From Acinetobacter sp. HR7 (lineage in GTDB: Bacteria; Pseudomonadota; Gammaproteobacteria; Pseudomonadales; Moraxellaceae): a DNA stretch of 64,000 nt. Of the stretch, positions 20,405-28,033 are shown one piece after another; position 1 is the first letter of the stretch, and each line of letters starts with the position of its first letter. The notes below the pieces were generated by a model. It saw only the letters and a list, made by a program, of their open reading frames with translations. It had not been told where the DNA came from and did not search any database. The position numbers and the translations under genes were made by a program. The DNA lies in NCBI RefSeq assembly GCF_000773685.1, contig NZ_JPQO01000167.1, positions 49,100 through 113,099 on the forward strand. The letters are read 5' to 3'.

Positions 20405-20418
20405 GACTGGACTTATTC

Positions 20419-20449
20419 TAAAAAACCCGCTGTATGGCGGGTTTTTTTA
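20419..20449 (+). terminator. terminator after cysN
   Basis: ACCCGC / GCGGGT stem with a six-base loop, preceded by A and followed by seven T. Confidence 0.9.
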
Positions 20450-20549
20450 TTGCCTGAATTTTGATTGCTGGAAAATTATTCGATCAATGAAAATGTGATC
20501 TTTCAATTTATTTTCTGCTTTATACAATGCTCCGCAGATGGGGGGATGT

Positions 20550-20816
20550 ATGAAAAAATTATTGTTACTGGTTGGGCTATGTGTAGCTTTTGGAGCTGAA
20601 GCCAAGCAGAGCAGTCAAAGCGTAGAAGCAATTAAACAGAAAATTATTAAAGAGTCGATCGAGAGTTATCCAGGCAATTGTCCATGCCCTTATAATATGG
20701 CACGTAATGGTAGCCGTTGCGGTAAACGAAGTGCTTATAATCGTGCTGGAGGTTATGCGCCACTTTGCTATCCGGAAGATGTAAGTGATCGGATGATAAG
20801 AGAATATAAGAGATAA
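20550..20816 (+). CDS. small secreted four-cysteine protein
   Basis: The 88 residues begin with a signal peptide (1-18, cleavage after AEA). The mature part has four cysteines (44, 46, 57, 73) in the pattern CPCPYN-x8-RCGKRSAYNRAGGYAPLC, seen in a widespread family of small proteins often found near mobile or accessory genes; their function is unknown. The ATG at 20550 is chosen over 20538 because a G-rich ribosome site lies just before it. It sits between cysN and the rnlAB pair, in a stretch that looks accessory. Confidence 0.75.
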   Translation: MKKLLLLVGLCVAFGAEAKQSSQSVEAIKQKIIKESIESYPGNCPCPYNMARNGSRCGKRSAYNRAGGYAPLCYPEDVSDRMIREYKR

Positions 20817-20843
20817 GAGTAAACTTAAGAAATTGAAAAAATT

Positions 20844-20866
20844 AAACCCGTTTTAAAACGGGTTGC
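20844..20866. terminator. palindromic bidirectional terminator between the small cysteine protein and rnlB
   Basis: A perfect 20-base palindrome (arms AACCCG and CGGGTT around TTTTAAAA, 20845-20864). On the minus strand a run of six T follows within a few bases, so it best ends rnlAB. On the plus strand it lacks a T run. Confidence 0.65.
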
Positions 20867-21213
20867 TAAGCTTTAAGAAAAATATTTTTGAGGCTTGAGG
20901 AAAGGACACTATCTTCAATTATATATTTATTTTCTAATAATAATTTATTTTGCGCTTCTTCTAAATCATCTTGAAGGTGACTACTAAGAACTAAAGTGCG
21001 TTTTAAGAAGTTTTTGCCATCAAATTCCAAAATGGCAAAACGCTCTGATAAATTATCATTAAAGAAAATTAAATCGAAAATGACTTTCCCTGAAAAATGA
21101 TGTTTTTTCAGTTCAGGTATAATAGTTTTCAAATTGTTGAGAGGATTTTGAAAGTCATATGCAGTAATCACGGCTAGACTTAAATCCTCATAATATTTGA
21201 TAAAGTTTTTCAT
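20866..21213 (-). CDS. rnlB: RnlB-like antitoxin
   Basis: The 115 residues match the size of RnlB (about 120) and keep its recognisable segments in order: a YDFQNPLNNL element near the N-terminus, GKVIFDLIF in the middle and an acidic C-terminal half ending SVLSSSLKNIF. In the family, RnlB binds and inhibits the RnlA ribonuclease and is unstable, so phage-induced shut-off of host expression releases the toxin. Its ATG overlaps the rnlA stop by four bases (ATGA, 21210-21213), implying coupled translation. Base composition is AT-richer than cysN. The call depends strongly on the adjacent RnlA. Confidence 0.8.
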   Translation of the reverse strand: MKNFIKYYEDLSLAVITAYDFQNPLNNLKTIIPELKKHHFSGKVIFDLIFFNDNLSERFAILEFDGKNFLKRTLVLSSHLQDDLEEAQNKLLLENKYIIEDSVLSSSLKNIFLKA

Positions 21214-22307
21214 TTTAAATTTTTGTACAGATTGTCAATCAATACATATACCTCATCGGTTAATGCAAGTAGTTGGTTGAAATCGGTAATAACTCGTGAA
21301 GATGCTACAAAGTTATCAATGTGAAAAAGAGTATGACGTTGTTTATTAAAAAAACTATAAGCAGAATTTAATGCAAGAAATAAATTCGGATTAGAAATTA
21401 CTTCTTTACATTCAGAGTTTAACTCGAAGCGAGATGGTGCAATGTTGTCAAAAAGTTGACCAAATGTAAACTTCTCTTCATCTATTTTATCATCAATTTC
21501 AGGAAAAGTTTGTAAGATGGATTTTAAAACTCCTTCTAAAGCCCGTAACTCTGAGAAAAGTAATAAACTATAATCTTGTAAATTTAATTGAACTGATTTT
21601 AAAGTCGAACTACTTATTAACATATTCAATAACTTAGAAGGTAAGTGATCGAAAGCGTTAGGTAGTTTAGATTTAAGATGATGTTTAACTGTCCGTTCAT
21701 CCAAAAATTGCACAGCGCTTTCATCAGTTTTACTAATAACTTTCTCAAGCCCACTTGCATCTAATAATTCAGATAATCTGAAAATAAATTCCTTGTAACA
21801 GGATAAGGGTAATCCATTAATAATCATTTTTTTGGTATAGTATACAGTGATATTAAGGGAATCTTTATGTGAGAGATTATTTAATTTAAAACGAATTGCA
21901 TGTTTTTCATTAATGACTTCACAAGAGTAGATCGATTCTCCATTTTCATTTTTTGTATCATTTATCAAAATATCAATTAAACTCTGAATATCTGTAGGCT
22001 CAAACCCATCTAATGTCATTTGAACACGACCTTGTTCTTGGGAGCATGACTGTTTAAGGTAAAAAGCTAATTGTTGTGCTAAAGCAATATTTTTACCATT
22101 TGGATAGAAGGTGGTTGTTCCATTTTTATTGTTATATATATTCAAAAGACCATCAGCCACACCAATATGAGACACAGTATAAATCTCAAGGTCTTGAGTT
22201 TGTTGTTTTGCAGTAATTTTAACGCCTTTTTCTTGTTGAAAAGCTTCTAATAATGAAGGCAGTTGGTCTTTCGGGAATAACAAGTTTTTTAATTCGCTAT
22301 TAGACAA
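21210..22307 (-). CDS. rnlA: RnlA-like HEPN ribonuclease toxin
   Basis: The 365 residues follow RnlA/LsoA of Escherichia coli in length and motif order: NIYNNKNGTTTFYP near the N-terminus, INGLPLSCYKEFIFRLSELLD and GLEKV in the middle, LLLFSELRALEGVLKS, and SAYSFFNKQRHTLFH near the end. The last contains the HEPN R-x4-H catalytic motif (Arg324, His329). In the family, RnlA is an mRNA endoribonuclease that aborts T4-like phage infection. The gene starts with TTG (22305-22307) eight bases after GGGAG, a weak start that may limit toxin synthesis. It is convergent with the small cysteine protein and divergent from padR. Confidence 0.85.
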   Translation of the reverse strand: MSNSELKNLLFPKDQLPSLLEAFQQEKGVKITAKQQTQDLEIYTVSHIGVADGLLNIYNNKNGTTTFYPNGKNIALAQQLAFYLKQSCSQEQGRVQMTLDGFEPTDIQSLIDILINDTKNENGESIYSCEVINEKHAIRFKLNNLSHKDSLNITVYYTKKMIINGLPLSCYKEFIFRLSELLDASGLEKVISKTDESAVQFLDERTVKHHLKSKLPNAFDHLPSKLLNMLISSSTLKSVQLNLQDYSLLLFSELRALEGVLKSILQTFPEIDDKIDEEKFTFGQLFDNIAPSRFELNSECKEVISNPNLFLALNSAYSFFNKQRHTLFHIDNFVASSRVITDFNQLLALTDEVYVLIDNLYKNLK

Positions 22308-22438
22308 GATACATTCTCCCTCAAGATTTAATTGTGTGGTAAATAATATATTAAAAATATGAAAATAAAAGACTTTTCAATAATCCAAATTTTTCTTATT
22401 TAATTTTTCTGAAAAATATAATTTTTAAACCAACCATG

Positions 22439-22476
22439 TTAAGATATATCTTAATTAAATTTAAGATATATCTTTT
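22439..22476 (+). promoter_or_regulatory. tandem palindromic operator of padR
   Basis: Two identical 12-base palindromes AAGATATATCTT (22441-22452 and 22463-22474), centres 22 bases apart, about two helical turns. The first is extended to TTAAGATATATCTTAA. The second ends only four bases before the padR start codon, so bound regulator would cover the transcription and translation start region. Autoregulation by the adjacent PadR protein is the natural reading but is inferred. Confidence 0.65.
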
Positions 22477-22478
22477 CT

Positions 22479-22997
22479 ATGTCTAAAGCTCCTGATTCTG
22501 TCCTAACAGAAGAACGAGAAAGCTCCCCCAAACCTCGTAAACGCCTCTTTGAAGCCGGGCATATGAAGCTGCTTGTGCTTTATCTCATTTCGCTCGCACC
22601 CAAGTTCGGCTACGACATTATCAAAGAGATTGGTGACATCGTAGGTGGTGGCTATAGCCCAAGTACCGGCACGATATATCCAACGCTGAACTATCTACTG
22701 GAACAGCAATACATTCACGAAGAAATTACCCCAAATGAGCGCAAACGCTACAGCATTACTGCGCAAGGTATTGAACATCTCAAAGCGAAACAGGACTGTG
22801 TTGCAAATATTCTCGGTCGTTTTGAAACCCGACGTCGGATTCAAGAAGATGAACGCTATATCGACATCAATACTGCGATGGAAAATCTGAAAGCTGCACT
22901 ACGTCTAAAACTGTCGAATTCTGAAATAAGCATTGCCGAGATTCAGAAGATCGCAGATCAGATTGAGCAGGCAGCAACTAATATCGCTCATTTGTAA
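22479..22997 (+). CDS. PadR family transcriptional regulator
   Basis: The 172 residues carry an N-terminal winged helix typical of PadR (about 25-105: GHMKLLVLYLISL, GYDIIKEIGDIVGGGYSPSTGTIYPTLNYL, then RKRYSITAQG) and a C-terminal helical dimerisation region. PadR proteins are repressors that often sense small molecules and control a neighbouring membrane protein. A DUF2798 protein gene follows 30 bases downstream. The ATG at 22479 has no Shine-Dalgarno, because the operator occupies that place, so the mRNA may be leaderless. The next ATG would cut into the winged helix. Confidence 0.9.
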   Translation: MSKAPDSVLTEERESSPKPRKRLFEAGHMKLLVLYLISLAPKFGYDIIKEIGDIVGGGYSPSTGTIYPTLNYLLEQQYIHEEITPNERKRYSITAQGIEHLKAKQDCVANILGRFETRRRIQEDERYIDINTAMENLKAALRLKLSNSEISIAEIQKIADQIEQAATNIAHL

Positions 22998-23027
22998 GTC
23001 AATTCAAGATTTAAAACATTAGGTTCA

Positions 23028-23285
23028 ATGATGAAAAATAATCTCCCAAAATTCCACCCGAAACATCTGAACTGGCTCATGCCACTGATTCTTTCCGGCA
23101 TTATGAGTGGTGCAATTTCCTGCTTTAACATGTTTATTAATAAAGGCTGGAGTGACCAGTTTATTTCCTTGTGGCTGCATGCCTGGAGTCTGTCATGGCT
23201 GATGGCATTTCCATTGATTCTGATGGTGTTACCGCTGGTGCGTAAGTTTCTCATGCGGTTTGTCGAAATGCCAAAAGAAAAATAG
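23028..23285 (+). CDS. DUF2798 small membrane protein
   Basis: The 85 residues match the DUF2798 pattern: two membrane helices (about 14-34 and 46-73) with LMPLILSGIMSGAISCFNM and WLHAWSLSWLMAFPLILMVLPLVRKFL. Function is unknown in the family. Two adjacent ATG codons (23028, 23031) could serve as start. It lies 30 bases after padR on the same strand, so it is probably the regulated target of that repressor; possible roles are in transport or membrane stress, but nothing in the sequence decides this. Confidence 0.8.
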   Translation: MMKNNLPKFHPKHLNWLMPLILSGIMSGAISCFNMFINKGWSDQFISLWLHAWSLSWLMAFPLILMVLPLVRKFLMRFVEMPKEK

Positions 23286-23324
23286 TAAAAATTGAAGTGT
23301 GGGAGCACGGTAAATAGGTCAGAT

Positions 23325-23603
23325 TTAGTCCCGTTTTTGGCCCTGCCAGATGATCAAGCGAGCCAAAAACAGCATCAAGACTAAATAGACTTGAAAGGCT
23401 GCGGCAAACATCATCATCCAGCCACTATTTCCCGGCGTGCGCTGGGCATCAATCTCAATCAACATACTGAAGGCAGCAATCACAATTTCAAAGCCAATCA
23501 TTGCTTTTAAAAACCAGGGCCAGGGAAAGCGTAATAGCCATGTGACAAAAACCACCCCAATACAAGGCAGAATACAAAACAGCAAAATGATTTTTAAATC
23601 CAT
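23325..23603 (-). CDS. small integral membrane protein, unknown function
   Basis: The 92 residues are mostly hydrophobic with three predicted helices (about 4-21, 27-45, 62-85) separated by short polar turns (EIDAQRTPGNSG). The ATG at 23603 is preferred because AGGA lies eight bases upstream; an ATG nine bases earlier overlaps that ribosome site. It ends 28 bases before the stop-proximal end of the acetyltransferase gene on the same strand and could be co-transcribed with it. No family recognised. Confidence 0.6.
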   Translation of the reverse strand: MDLKIILLFCILPCIGVVFVTWLLRFPWPWFLKAMIGFEIVIAAFSMLIEIDAQRTPGNSGWMMMFAAAFQVYLVLMLFLARLIIWQGQKRD

Positions 23604-23631
23604 TTTTATCATCCTAATATTTTTTTAATTT

Positions 23632-24078
23632 TTAAGAAGATGAATTGAACCAGCTCATGTTGAGTTCTGCGTGTCCGGTATTTTCATCGATTCCCTGAGA
23701 GATAATCTGAAACCCCTGTTTTTGATAAAAACCAACGGCTGTCGTATTAGCAGCATAGACATTCAAATGTAGTTGCTCACATTGCTGTTTTAGGAAATCA
23801 ACCAGGCATTTGCCATAGCCAGCACCTTGCTGCTCAGGATCAATAAATAGGGCAGCCAAAACATTCTCCGATCTTAATAGGGAAATAAAACCCAAAACGG
23901 TGTCTTGCGCCTTAATCACATAATTTTCTGCCAAAGGCAGATACAGATCCCGCATTGGAAGCAGCTGATTTTTCCAATAATCCGCCGGAATAAAATCATG
24001 GGCTTTAAGCGATGCCTTGAGCCAGATGTCCAGCATCGGATTGATATCTTCTGGTTGAGCTTTTTGAATTATTGTCAT
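23632..24078 (-). CDS. GNAT family N-acetyltransferase (YjaB-like)
   Basis: The 148 residues form a single GNAT domain: an N-terminal helix with LDIWLKASLKAHDFI, the acetyl-CoA pyrophosphate loop LFIDPEQQGAGYGKCLVDFL (Q-x-x-G-x-G/A-type), and the C-terminal AANTTAVGFYQKQGFQII. The closest family by pattern is the YjaB group, whose substrates are not settled. The start at 24078 fits the family N-terminus. The neighbouring quinone oxidoreductase is divergent, so the two share a promoter region of about 130 bases. Confidence 0.85.
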   Translation of the reverse strand: MTIIQKAQPEDINPMLDIWLKASLKAHDFIPADYWKNQLLPMRDLYLPLAENYVIKAQDTVLGFISLLRSENVLAALFIDPEQQGAGYGKCLVDFLKQQCEQLHLNVYAANTTAVGFYQKQGFQIISQGIDENTGHAELNMSWFNSSS

Positions 24079-24207
24079 GCGTTGTCTTGTATCAAGTTAA
24101 TAAATACTGTGCTGATTATACATAAGTCCATAGTTCTTCAATCTGCAGACTTTCTGTGTTCAAATAAACCGGAAATAAATGAAACGTAAAGATTAGGGAA
24201 AGAATTC

Positions 24208-25200
24208 ATGTCGCAGCAAACTATGCAACAAGTCATCATTACTGAACCGGGTGGCGTAGAGAAACTGGCTTATGAAACAGTTGCCATTCCTGAACCTGAA
24301 GCCAATGAAGTGCTGGTTAAAGTTCATGCTTTCGGGATTAACCGTCCGGATATCTTGCAGCGTCAGGGTTTATACCCAATGCCGAAAGGCGTAACGCCTG
24401 TTCCGGGGCTAGAAGTGGCAGGTGAAGTGATTGCAGTTGGTAGCGATGTAAAACGCTTTCAGGTTGGTGATAAGGTTTGTGGCCTGACCAATGGTGGTGG
24501 CTATGCCGAATATTGTGTGGTCCCAGAAAGCCAGACTTTACCGATTCCAAATGGCGTGAGCTATGTACAGGCCGCGGCGATTCCTGAAACTTTCTTTACT
24601 GTGTGGGCGAATGTGTTCCAGATGGGCAAAGCCAAAGCAGGAGAAACTGTGTTGATTCATGGCGGTACCAGCGGAATCGGCACCACGGCATTGATGTTAT
24701 GTAATGCACTCGGTATGAAAACTTTTGCAACTGTGGGTTCGGATGACAAAGTTCAGGCAATTTCGCATCTGACCACAGCGATTAATTACAAGACTCAGGA
24801 TTTTGAACAAGTCATCAATGAAGTGACTGACAATGCTGGCGTGGATGTGATTCTGGATATCGTGGGTGCGCCGTATCTGGAGCGAAACTTAAACCTGCTG
24901 CGTCGTGATGGCCGTCTGGTCTATATTGCTTTCCTGGGCGGTGCAAAGGCCAAAGAGGTTAAACTGGGTCAGATCATGATGAAACGCTTGACCATTACCG
25001 GTTCAACCATGCGTGCGCGTAATACTGAAGAGAAGTCAGAAATTGCCAAAGGTCTGGAAGAAACTGTGTGGCCATTACTGGAACAAGGTCAGTGTCTGCC
25101 AATGATCTACAAGATCTTTAAATTTGACCAGATTCAGGATGCCCATGCAGCGATGGATACGGGCGAACACATCGGTAAGATTGTGGTTGAAGTGATTTAA
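24208..25200 (+). CDS. NAD(P)H:quinone oxidoreductase, zinc-independent MDR family
   Basis: The 330 residues are a medium-chain dehydrogenase/reductase of the quinone oxidoreductase (PIG3/QOR-like) type: an N-terminal GroES-like domain (FGINRPDILQRQGLYP, PGLEVAGEV), then a Rossmann fold with HGGTSGIGTTAL for NADPH. It lacks the zinc-binding Cys/His cluster of alcohol dehydrogenases. Likely role is one- or two-electron reduction of quinones or other electrophiles; the substrate is unknown. An AGGGAAAG ribosome site lies ahead of the ATG, and a terminator follows at 25219-25251. Confidence 0.88.
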   Translation: MSQQTMQQVIITEPGGVEKLAYETVAIPEPEANEVLVKVHAFGINRPDILQRQGLYPMPKGVTPVPGLEVAGEVIAVGSDVKRFQVGDKVCGLTNGGGYAEYCVVPESQTLPIPNGVSYVQAAAIPETFFTVWANVFQMGKAKAGETVLIHGGTSGIGTTALMLCNALGMKTFATVGSDDKVQAISHLTTAINYKTQDFEQVINEVTDNAGVDVILDIVGAPYLERNLNLLRRDGRLVYIAFLGGAKAKEVKLGQIMMKRLTITGSTMRARNTEEKSEIAKGLEETVWPLLEQGQCLPMIYKIFKFDQIQDAHAAMDTGEHIGKIVVEVI

Positions 25201-25218
25201 AATAAGCTGCTGTTATGC

Positions 25219-25251
25219 GGGATAAAATCATCACGGTTTTATCCCTTTTTT
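25219..25251 (+). terminator. terminator after the quinone oxidoreductase gene
   Basis: Nine-bp perfect stem GGGATAAAA / TTTTATCCC, nine-base loop, six T. Confidence 0.9.
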
Positions 25252-25328
25252 ATTTCATGAATGGGTAAGTATCCTTCAAGATTGATAACTTCTGCTTAAA
25301 GAAACGGACTGATCTTTTTTGTGTAAGA

Positions 25329-25344
25329 AGTGATATTTATCACA
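25329..25344. promoter_or_regulatory. CRP/Vfr-like palindrome
   Basis: AGTGA-N6-TCACA, one base from the classical TGTGA-N6-TCACA pattern with correct spacing. It lies in the 450-base AT-rich region between the quinone oxidoreductase terminator and the small basic protein gene, about 360 bases from that start. A perfect 11-bp inverted repeat ATAAACTGACA / TGTCAGTTTAT with a five-base loop follows at 25402-25428, without a T run. The rest of 25252-25700 shows nothing else recognisable. Confidence 0.4.
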
Positions 25345-25700
25345 TAATAATCCTCTTATGCATACTCAAGTTTTACAGAATTATTTGTATATTTTATGAC
25401 CATAAACTGACAGATTATGTCAGTTTATAGCAATGAAGTACGCGTTGTTCCTGGCTGGAATATTTGCTATTGAAAAACATGCGCATTTATGTGAAAAATA
25501 TTCCGAATTACTTTTTTAATTAAAATTATTAAATAACAATTATTTATAATTATTTCATTCAGCTGATTCTTTTGGTTTTGCCTATTAATGAGTGCATTTT
25601 TGAATTTTAAGTAAAAACTGGTCGGGTTTTTGCAATGGTTTAAGCAAGACCATTCATCCAGTGGTTACTCTTATTTTGCTTGATCCCGGGGAGAACAGCC

Positions 25701-25886
25701 ATGTTGATTGCAAAAGGACCTTTTAAACCCATCCATCAAAATCGGGCATTGGCACAGGTCATTCAGGCACGACTGTTTAATCGTGTGACCTCCAAGCAAG
25801 CCAAAGTGTTTTATCTGGCCTTGTTAAATCTGGAAAATTATTTGAATCGTTTGGCGAAAGGCGGCAAACGCAAACGCCGTCGCTAA
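25701..25886 (+). CDS. small basic protein, 61 aa, unknown function
   Basis: The ATG at 25701 follows GGGGAGAA with good spacing, which is the main support for a real gene; an in-frame ATG at 25680 lies upstream of that site. The product is Lys/Arg-rich with a basic C-terminal tail (KGGKRKRRR) and one amphipathic helix (KQAKVFYLALLNLENYLNRL). Such a tail could bind nucleic acid, but I recognise no family and infer no function. A long AT-rich upstream region may regulate it. Confidence 0.55.
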   Translation: MLIAKGPFKPIHQNRALAQVIQARLFNRVTSKQAKVFYLALLNLENYLNRLAKGGKRKRRR

Positions 25887-25959
25887 TTGATTTCTAAAAG
25901 ATAAGAGATAGAGCTGATAGAAATATCAGTAGGAATCTCTTTTACCGAATTTCAGACAT

Positions 25960-25981
25960 AAAAAAACCAGCTTGCGCTGGA
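25960..25981 (-). terminator. terminator of the tRNA-Cys/tRNA-Leu unit
   Basis: CCAGC / GCTGG stem with a four-base loop, followed on the minus strand by seven T; it lies 33 bases past the tRNA-Leu 3' end. Confidence 0.85.
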
Positions 25982-26013
25982 TTCTTTATTACACCATTTT
26001 CATTGTTTAAAAA

Positions 26014-26100
26014 TGGTGCCCGAGGCCAGACTCGAACTGGCACGCCTTGAAGGGCGGGGGATTTTAAATCCCCTGTGTCTACCGATTTCACCACTCGGGC
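26014..26100 (-). tRNA. tRNA-Leu (anticodon TAA)
   Basis: Minus-strand cloverleaf of 87 bases with an encoded CCA end. The acceptor stem is GCCCGAG paired with CTCGGGC, discriminator A. The anticodon arm GGGGA-TTTAAAA-TCCCC gives anticodon TAA, the long variable arm expected of tRNA-Leu is present, and the T-loop is TTCGAGT. It is 11 bases from tRNA-Cys and in the same direction, so both are probably cut from one transcript ended at 25960-25981. Confidence 0.95.
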
Positions 26101-26111
26101 TTTAACAAGAT

Positions 26112-26185
26112 TGGAGGCGGAGGTCGGAATCGAACCGGCGTCCACGGAGTTGCAGTCCGCTGCATGACCACTCTGCCACCCCGCC
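26112..26185 (-). tRNA. tRNA-Cys (anticodon GCA)
   Basis: Minus-strand cloverleaf of 74 bases with encoded CCA. Acceptor stem GGCGGGG with CTCCGCC (one G-T pair), discriminator T as expected for tRNA-Cys, anticodon loop CTGCAAC giving GCA, and T-loop TTCGATT. It is the upstream member of a two-tRNA unit with tRNA-Leu. Confidence 0.95.
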
Positions 26186-26338
26186 GCGTCTTGTTGATGC
26201 GTATATTATCAAGCTCTGAAAAAAAAACAATAGTGTATTCATTCATATGCGCATAAAAACAGCATATGGCGGAAAATATTCAGAATTATCATGTAGAATG
26301 TGCAAAATTGATTCATATCAACACTTGGGAGAAGTGCC

Positions 26339-27187
26339 GTGGCATTAGTTTTAGATGGTCGTGCATTGGCAAAGCAAATTGAGGCTGATTTGTTAACTCG
26401 CGTTGAAACGCTTAAAGCAAAATCAGGTCGTACTCCAATCCTTGCGACTATTTTGGTAGGTGACGATGGCGCATCTGCAACTTATGTTCGTATGAAAGGA
26501 AATGCTTGCCGCCGTGTCGGTATGGACTCTTTAAAAGTTGAACTTCCAAAAGAAACAACTACTGAACAACTGCTTGCTGAAATTGAAAAACTCAATGCAA
26601 ACCCAGATGTTCACGGTATTCTGTTACAACACCCAGTACCTGCTCAAATTGATGAACGTGCTTGTTTTGATGCGATCTCGCTGGAAAAAGATGTAGATGG
26701 CGTGACTTGCCTGGGCTTTGGCCGTATGGCGATGGGTGAAGCAGCTTATGGTTCTGCAACGCCTGCAGGCATCATGACCATCCTGAAAGAAAACAACATT
26801 GAAATCGCGGGTAAACATGCGGTGGTTGTTGGTCGTTCTGCAATTCTGGGCAAACCAATGGCAATGATGCTGTTACAAGCCAATGCAACAGTAACGATCT
26901 GTCACTCACGTACTCAAAACCTACCTGAATTGGTGAAACAAGCAGATATCGTGGTGGGTGCGGTAGGTAAGGCTGAACTGATTCAAAAAGACTGGATCAA
27001 ACCAGGTGCAGTGGTTGTTGATGCTGGTTTCCATCCGCGTGATGGCGGTGGTGTTGGTGATATCCAGTTACAAGGTATCGAAGAAATCGCTTCTGCTTAT
27101 ACACCAGTTCCAGGTGGTGTAGGCCCAATGACGATCACTACTTTGATCCGTCAAACTGTAGAAGCTGCTGAGAAGGCTTTGGGTTAA
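26339..27187 (+). CDS. folD: methylenetetrahydrofolate dehydrogenase/cyclohydrolase
   Basis: Bifunctional one-carbon enzyme interconverting 5,10-methylene-THF, 5,10-methenyl-THF and 10-formyl-THF. The 282 residues have the catalytic [16 protein letters not shown] segment, the [14 protein letters not shown] motif, the [17 protein letters not shown] nucleotide-binding loop and the C-terminal [12 protein letters not shown]. It starts with GTG, with GGGAG upstream, and has the normal family length. Pyrimidine-rich hairpins follow at 27195-27277 and may end transcription. Confidence 0.96.
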   Translation: MALVLDGRALAKQIEADLLTRVETLKAKSGRTPILATILVGDDGASATYVRMKGNACRRVGMDSLKVELPKETTTEQLLAEIEKLNANPDVHGILLQHPVPAQIDERACFDAISLEKDVDGVTCLGFGRMAMGEAAYGSATPAGIMTILKENNIEIAGKHAVVVGRSAILGKPMAMMLLQANATVTICHSRTQNLPELVKQADIVVGAVGKAELIQKDWIKPGAVVVDAGFHPRDGGGVGDIQLQGIEEIASAYTPVPGGVGPMTITTLIRQTVEAAEKALG

Positions 27188-27194
27188 TGCTTTT

Positions 27195-27277
27195 CTCCTT
27201 CTCCCTTTGGGAGAAGGTAGGGATGAGGGACTAAATAAATTTAGACCTCTCCCTAACCCTCTCCTAAAAGGAGAGGG
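27195..27277. repeat. REP-like intergenic hairpin cluster after folD
   Basis: Two strong hairpins, CCTTCTCCC / GGGAGAAGG (27197-27205 and 27209-27217) and CCCTCTCC / GGAGAGGG (27257-27264 and 27270-27277). The style matches the cluster between cysD and cysN at 18640-18735, suggesting one dispersed repeat family with variable arms. Confidence 0.6.
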
Positions 27278-27317
27278 AATCTCTTAAATTTTTCGAATTA
27301 AAACGAATAAAAATCTA

Positions 27318-27998
27318 ATGAGCTGTACTTTCCAATTTCCTAAAGCCCCTGAGCATTTACTCCAAGCCTTACACCAAGTCATTCCCAATTGTGAATTAAT
27401 GGTACAACAGCTGCCGGAAACAACGATTTCACTGTGGCTGATTCCACCCGTATTTCCTACAGACAAGCTGGATGATGAAGTGATACGCCGGATATGGAAT
27501 GATACGCCGTACTGGATCTTTTGCTGGGCGTCAGGTTTGGCTATGGCACAGTGGCTATTGGCTGAGCCAGATCATGTGAAAGGTAAGGTGGTGCTGGATT
27601 TTGGTGCGGGTTCAGGCGTAGTGGCGATTGCAGCGAAAATGGCAGGTGCCAAGCGTGTCATCTGCTGCGACATTGATCAGGTCAGTCTGGATGCCTGTCG
27701 TGCCAATGCCGAACTGAATCATGTCGAGCTGGAATATCTGGATGATCTGTATAAAGCAGAGCAGGTGGATATCCTGTTAGCAGCTGATGTTTTATATGAC
27801 CAGTGCAATCGTTTCTTCTTGGATGAATTCCTGAAATTTGCCCTAGAAGTCTGGGTTGCTGATAGCCGGGTAAAAAACTTTAGCCATCCGAAATATGAAA
27901 AGCTGGATGAGCGGAGTGCTACAACCTGGCCAGATCTGGATGAATCACCAGAATTTAGAAATGTGAGTTTTTATAAAACACTTTCTGCAAGCAAATAA
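27318..27998 (+). CDS. class I SAM-dependent methyltransferase (protein-lysine or PrmA-like)
   Basis: The 226 residues contain a seven-strand methyltransferase core with motif I VVLDFGAGSGVVAIAAKMAG, motif II ICCDIDQVSLDACRANAELN and a motif III/IV region DILLAADVLYD. That last pattern (DVLY instead of NPPY) is typical of lysine methyltransferases of the METTL20/Nnt1-like group acting on proteins, not nucleic acids; the substrate is unknown. A bidirectional terminator follows at 27997-28021. Codon use matches the neighbours. Confidence 0.8.
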   Translation: MSCTFQFPKAPEHLLQALHQVIPNCELMVQQLPETTISLWLIPPVFPTDKLDDEVIRRIWNDTPYWIFCWASGLAMAQWLLAEPDHVKGKVVLDFGAGSGVVAIAAKMAGAKRVICCDIDQVSLDACRANAELNHVELEYLDDLYKAEQVDILLAADVLYDQCNRFFLDEFLKFALEVWVADSRVKNFSHPKYEKLDERSATTWPDLDESPEFRNVSFYKTLSASK

Positions 27999-28021
27999 AA
28001 AAGGGCATTCAGCCCTTTTTT
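27997..28021. terminator. bidirectional terminator
   Basis: AAAAAAGGGC / GCCCTTTTTT around a five-base loop, between the convergent methyltransferase and lipoprotein genes. Confidence 0.88.
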
Positions 28022-28033
28022 AAATCTCAACCA

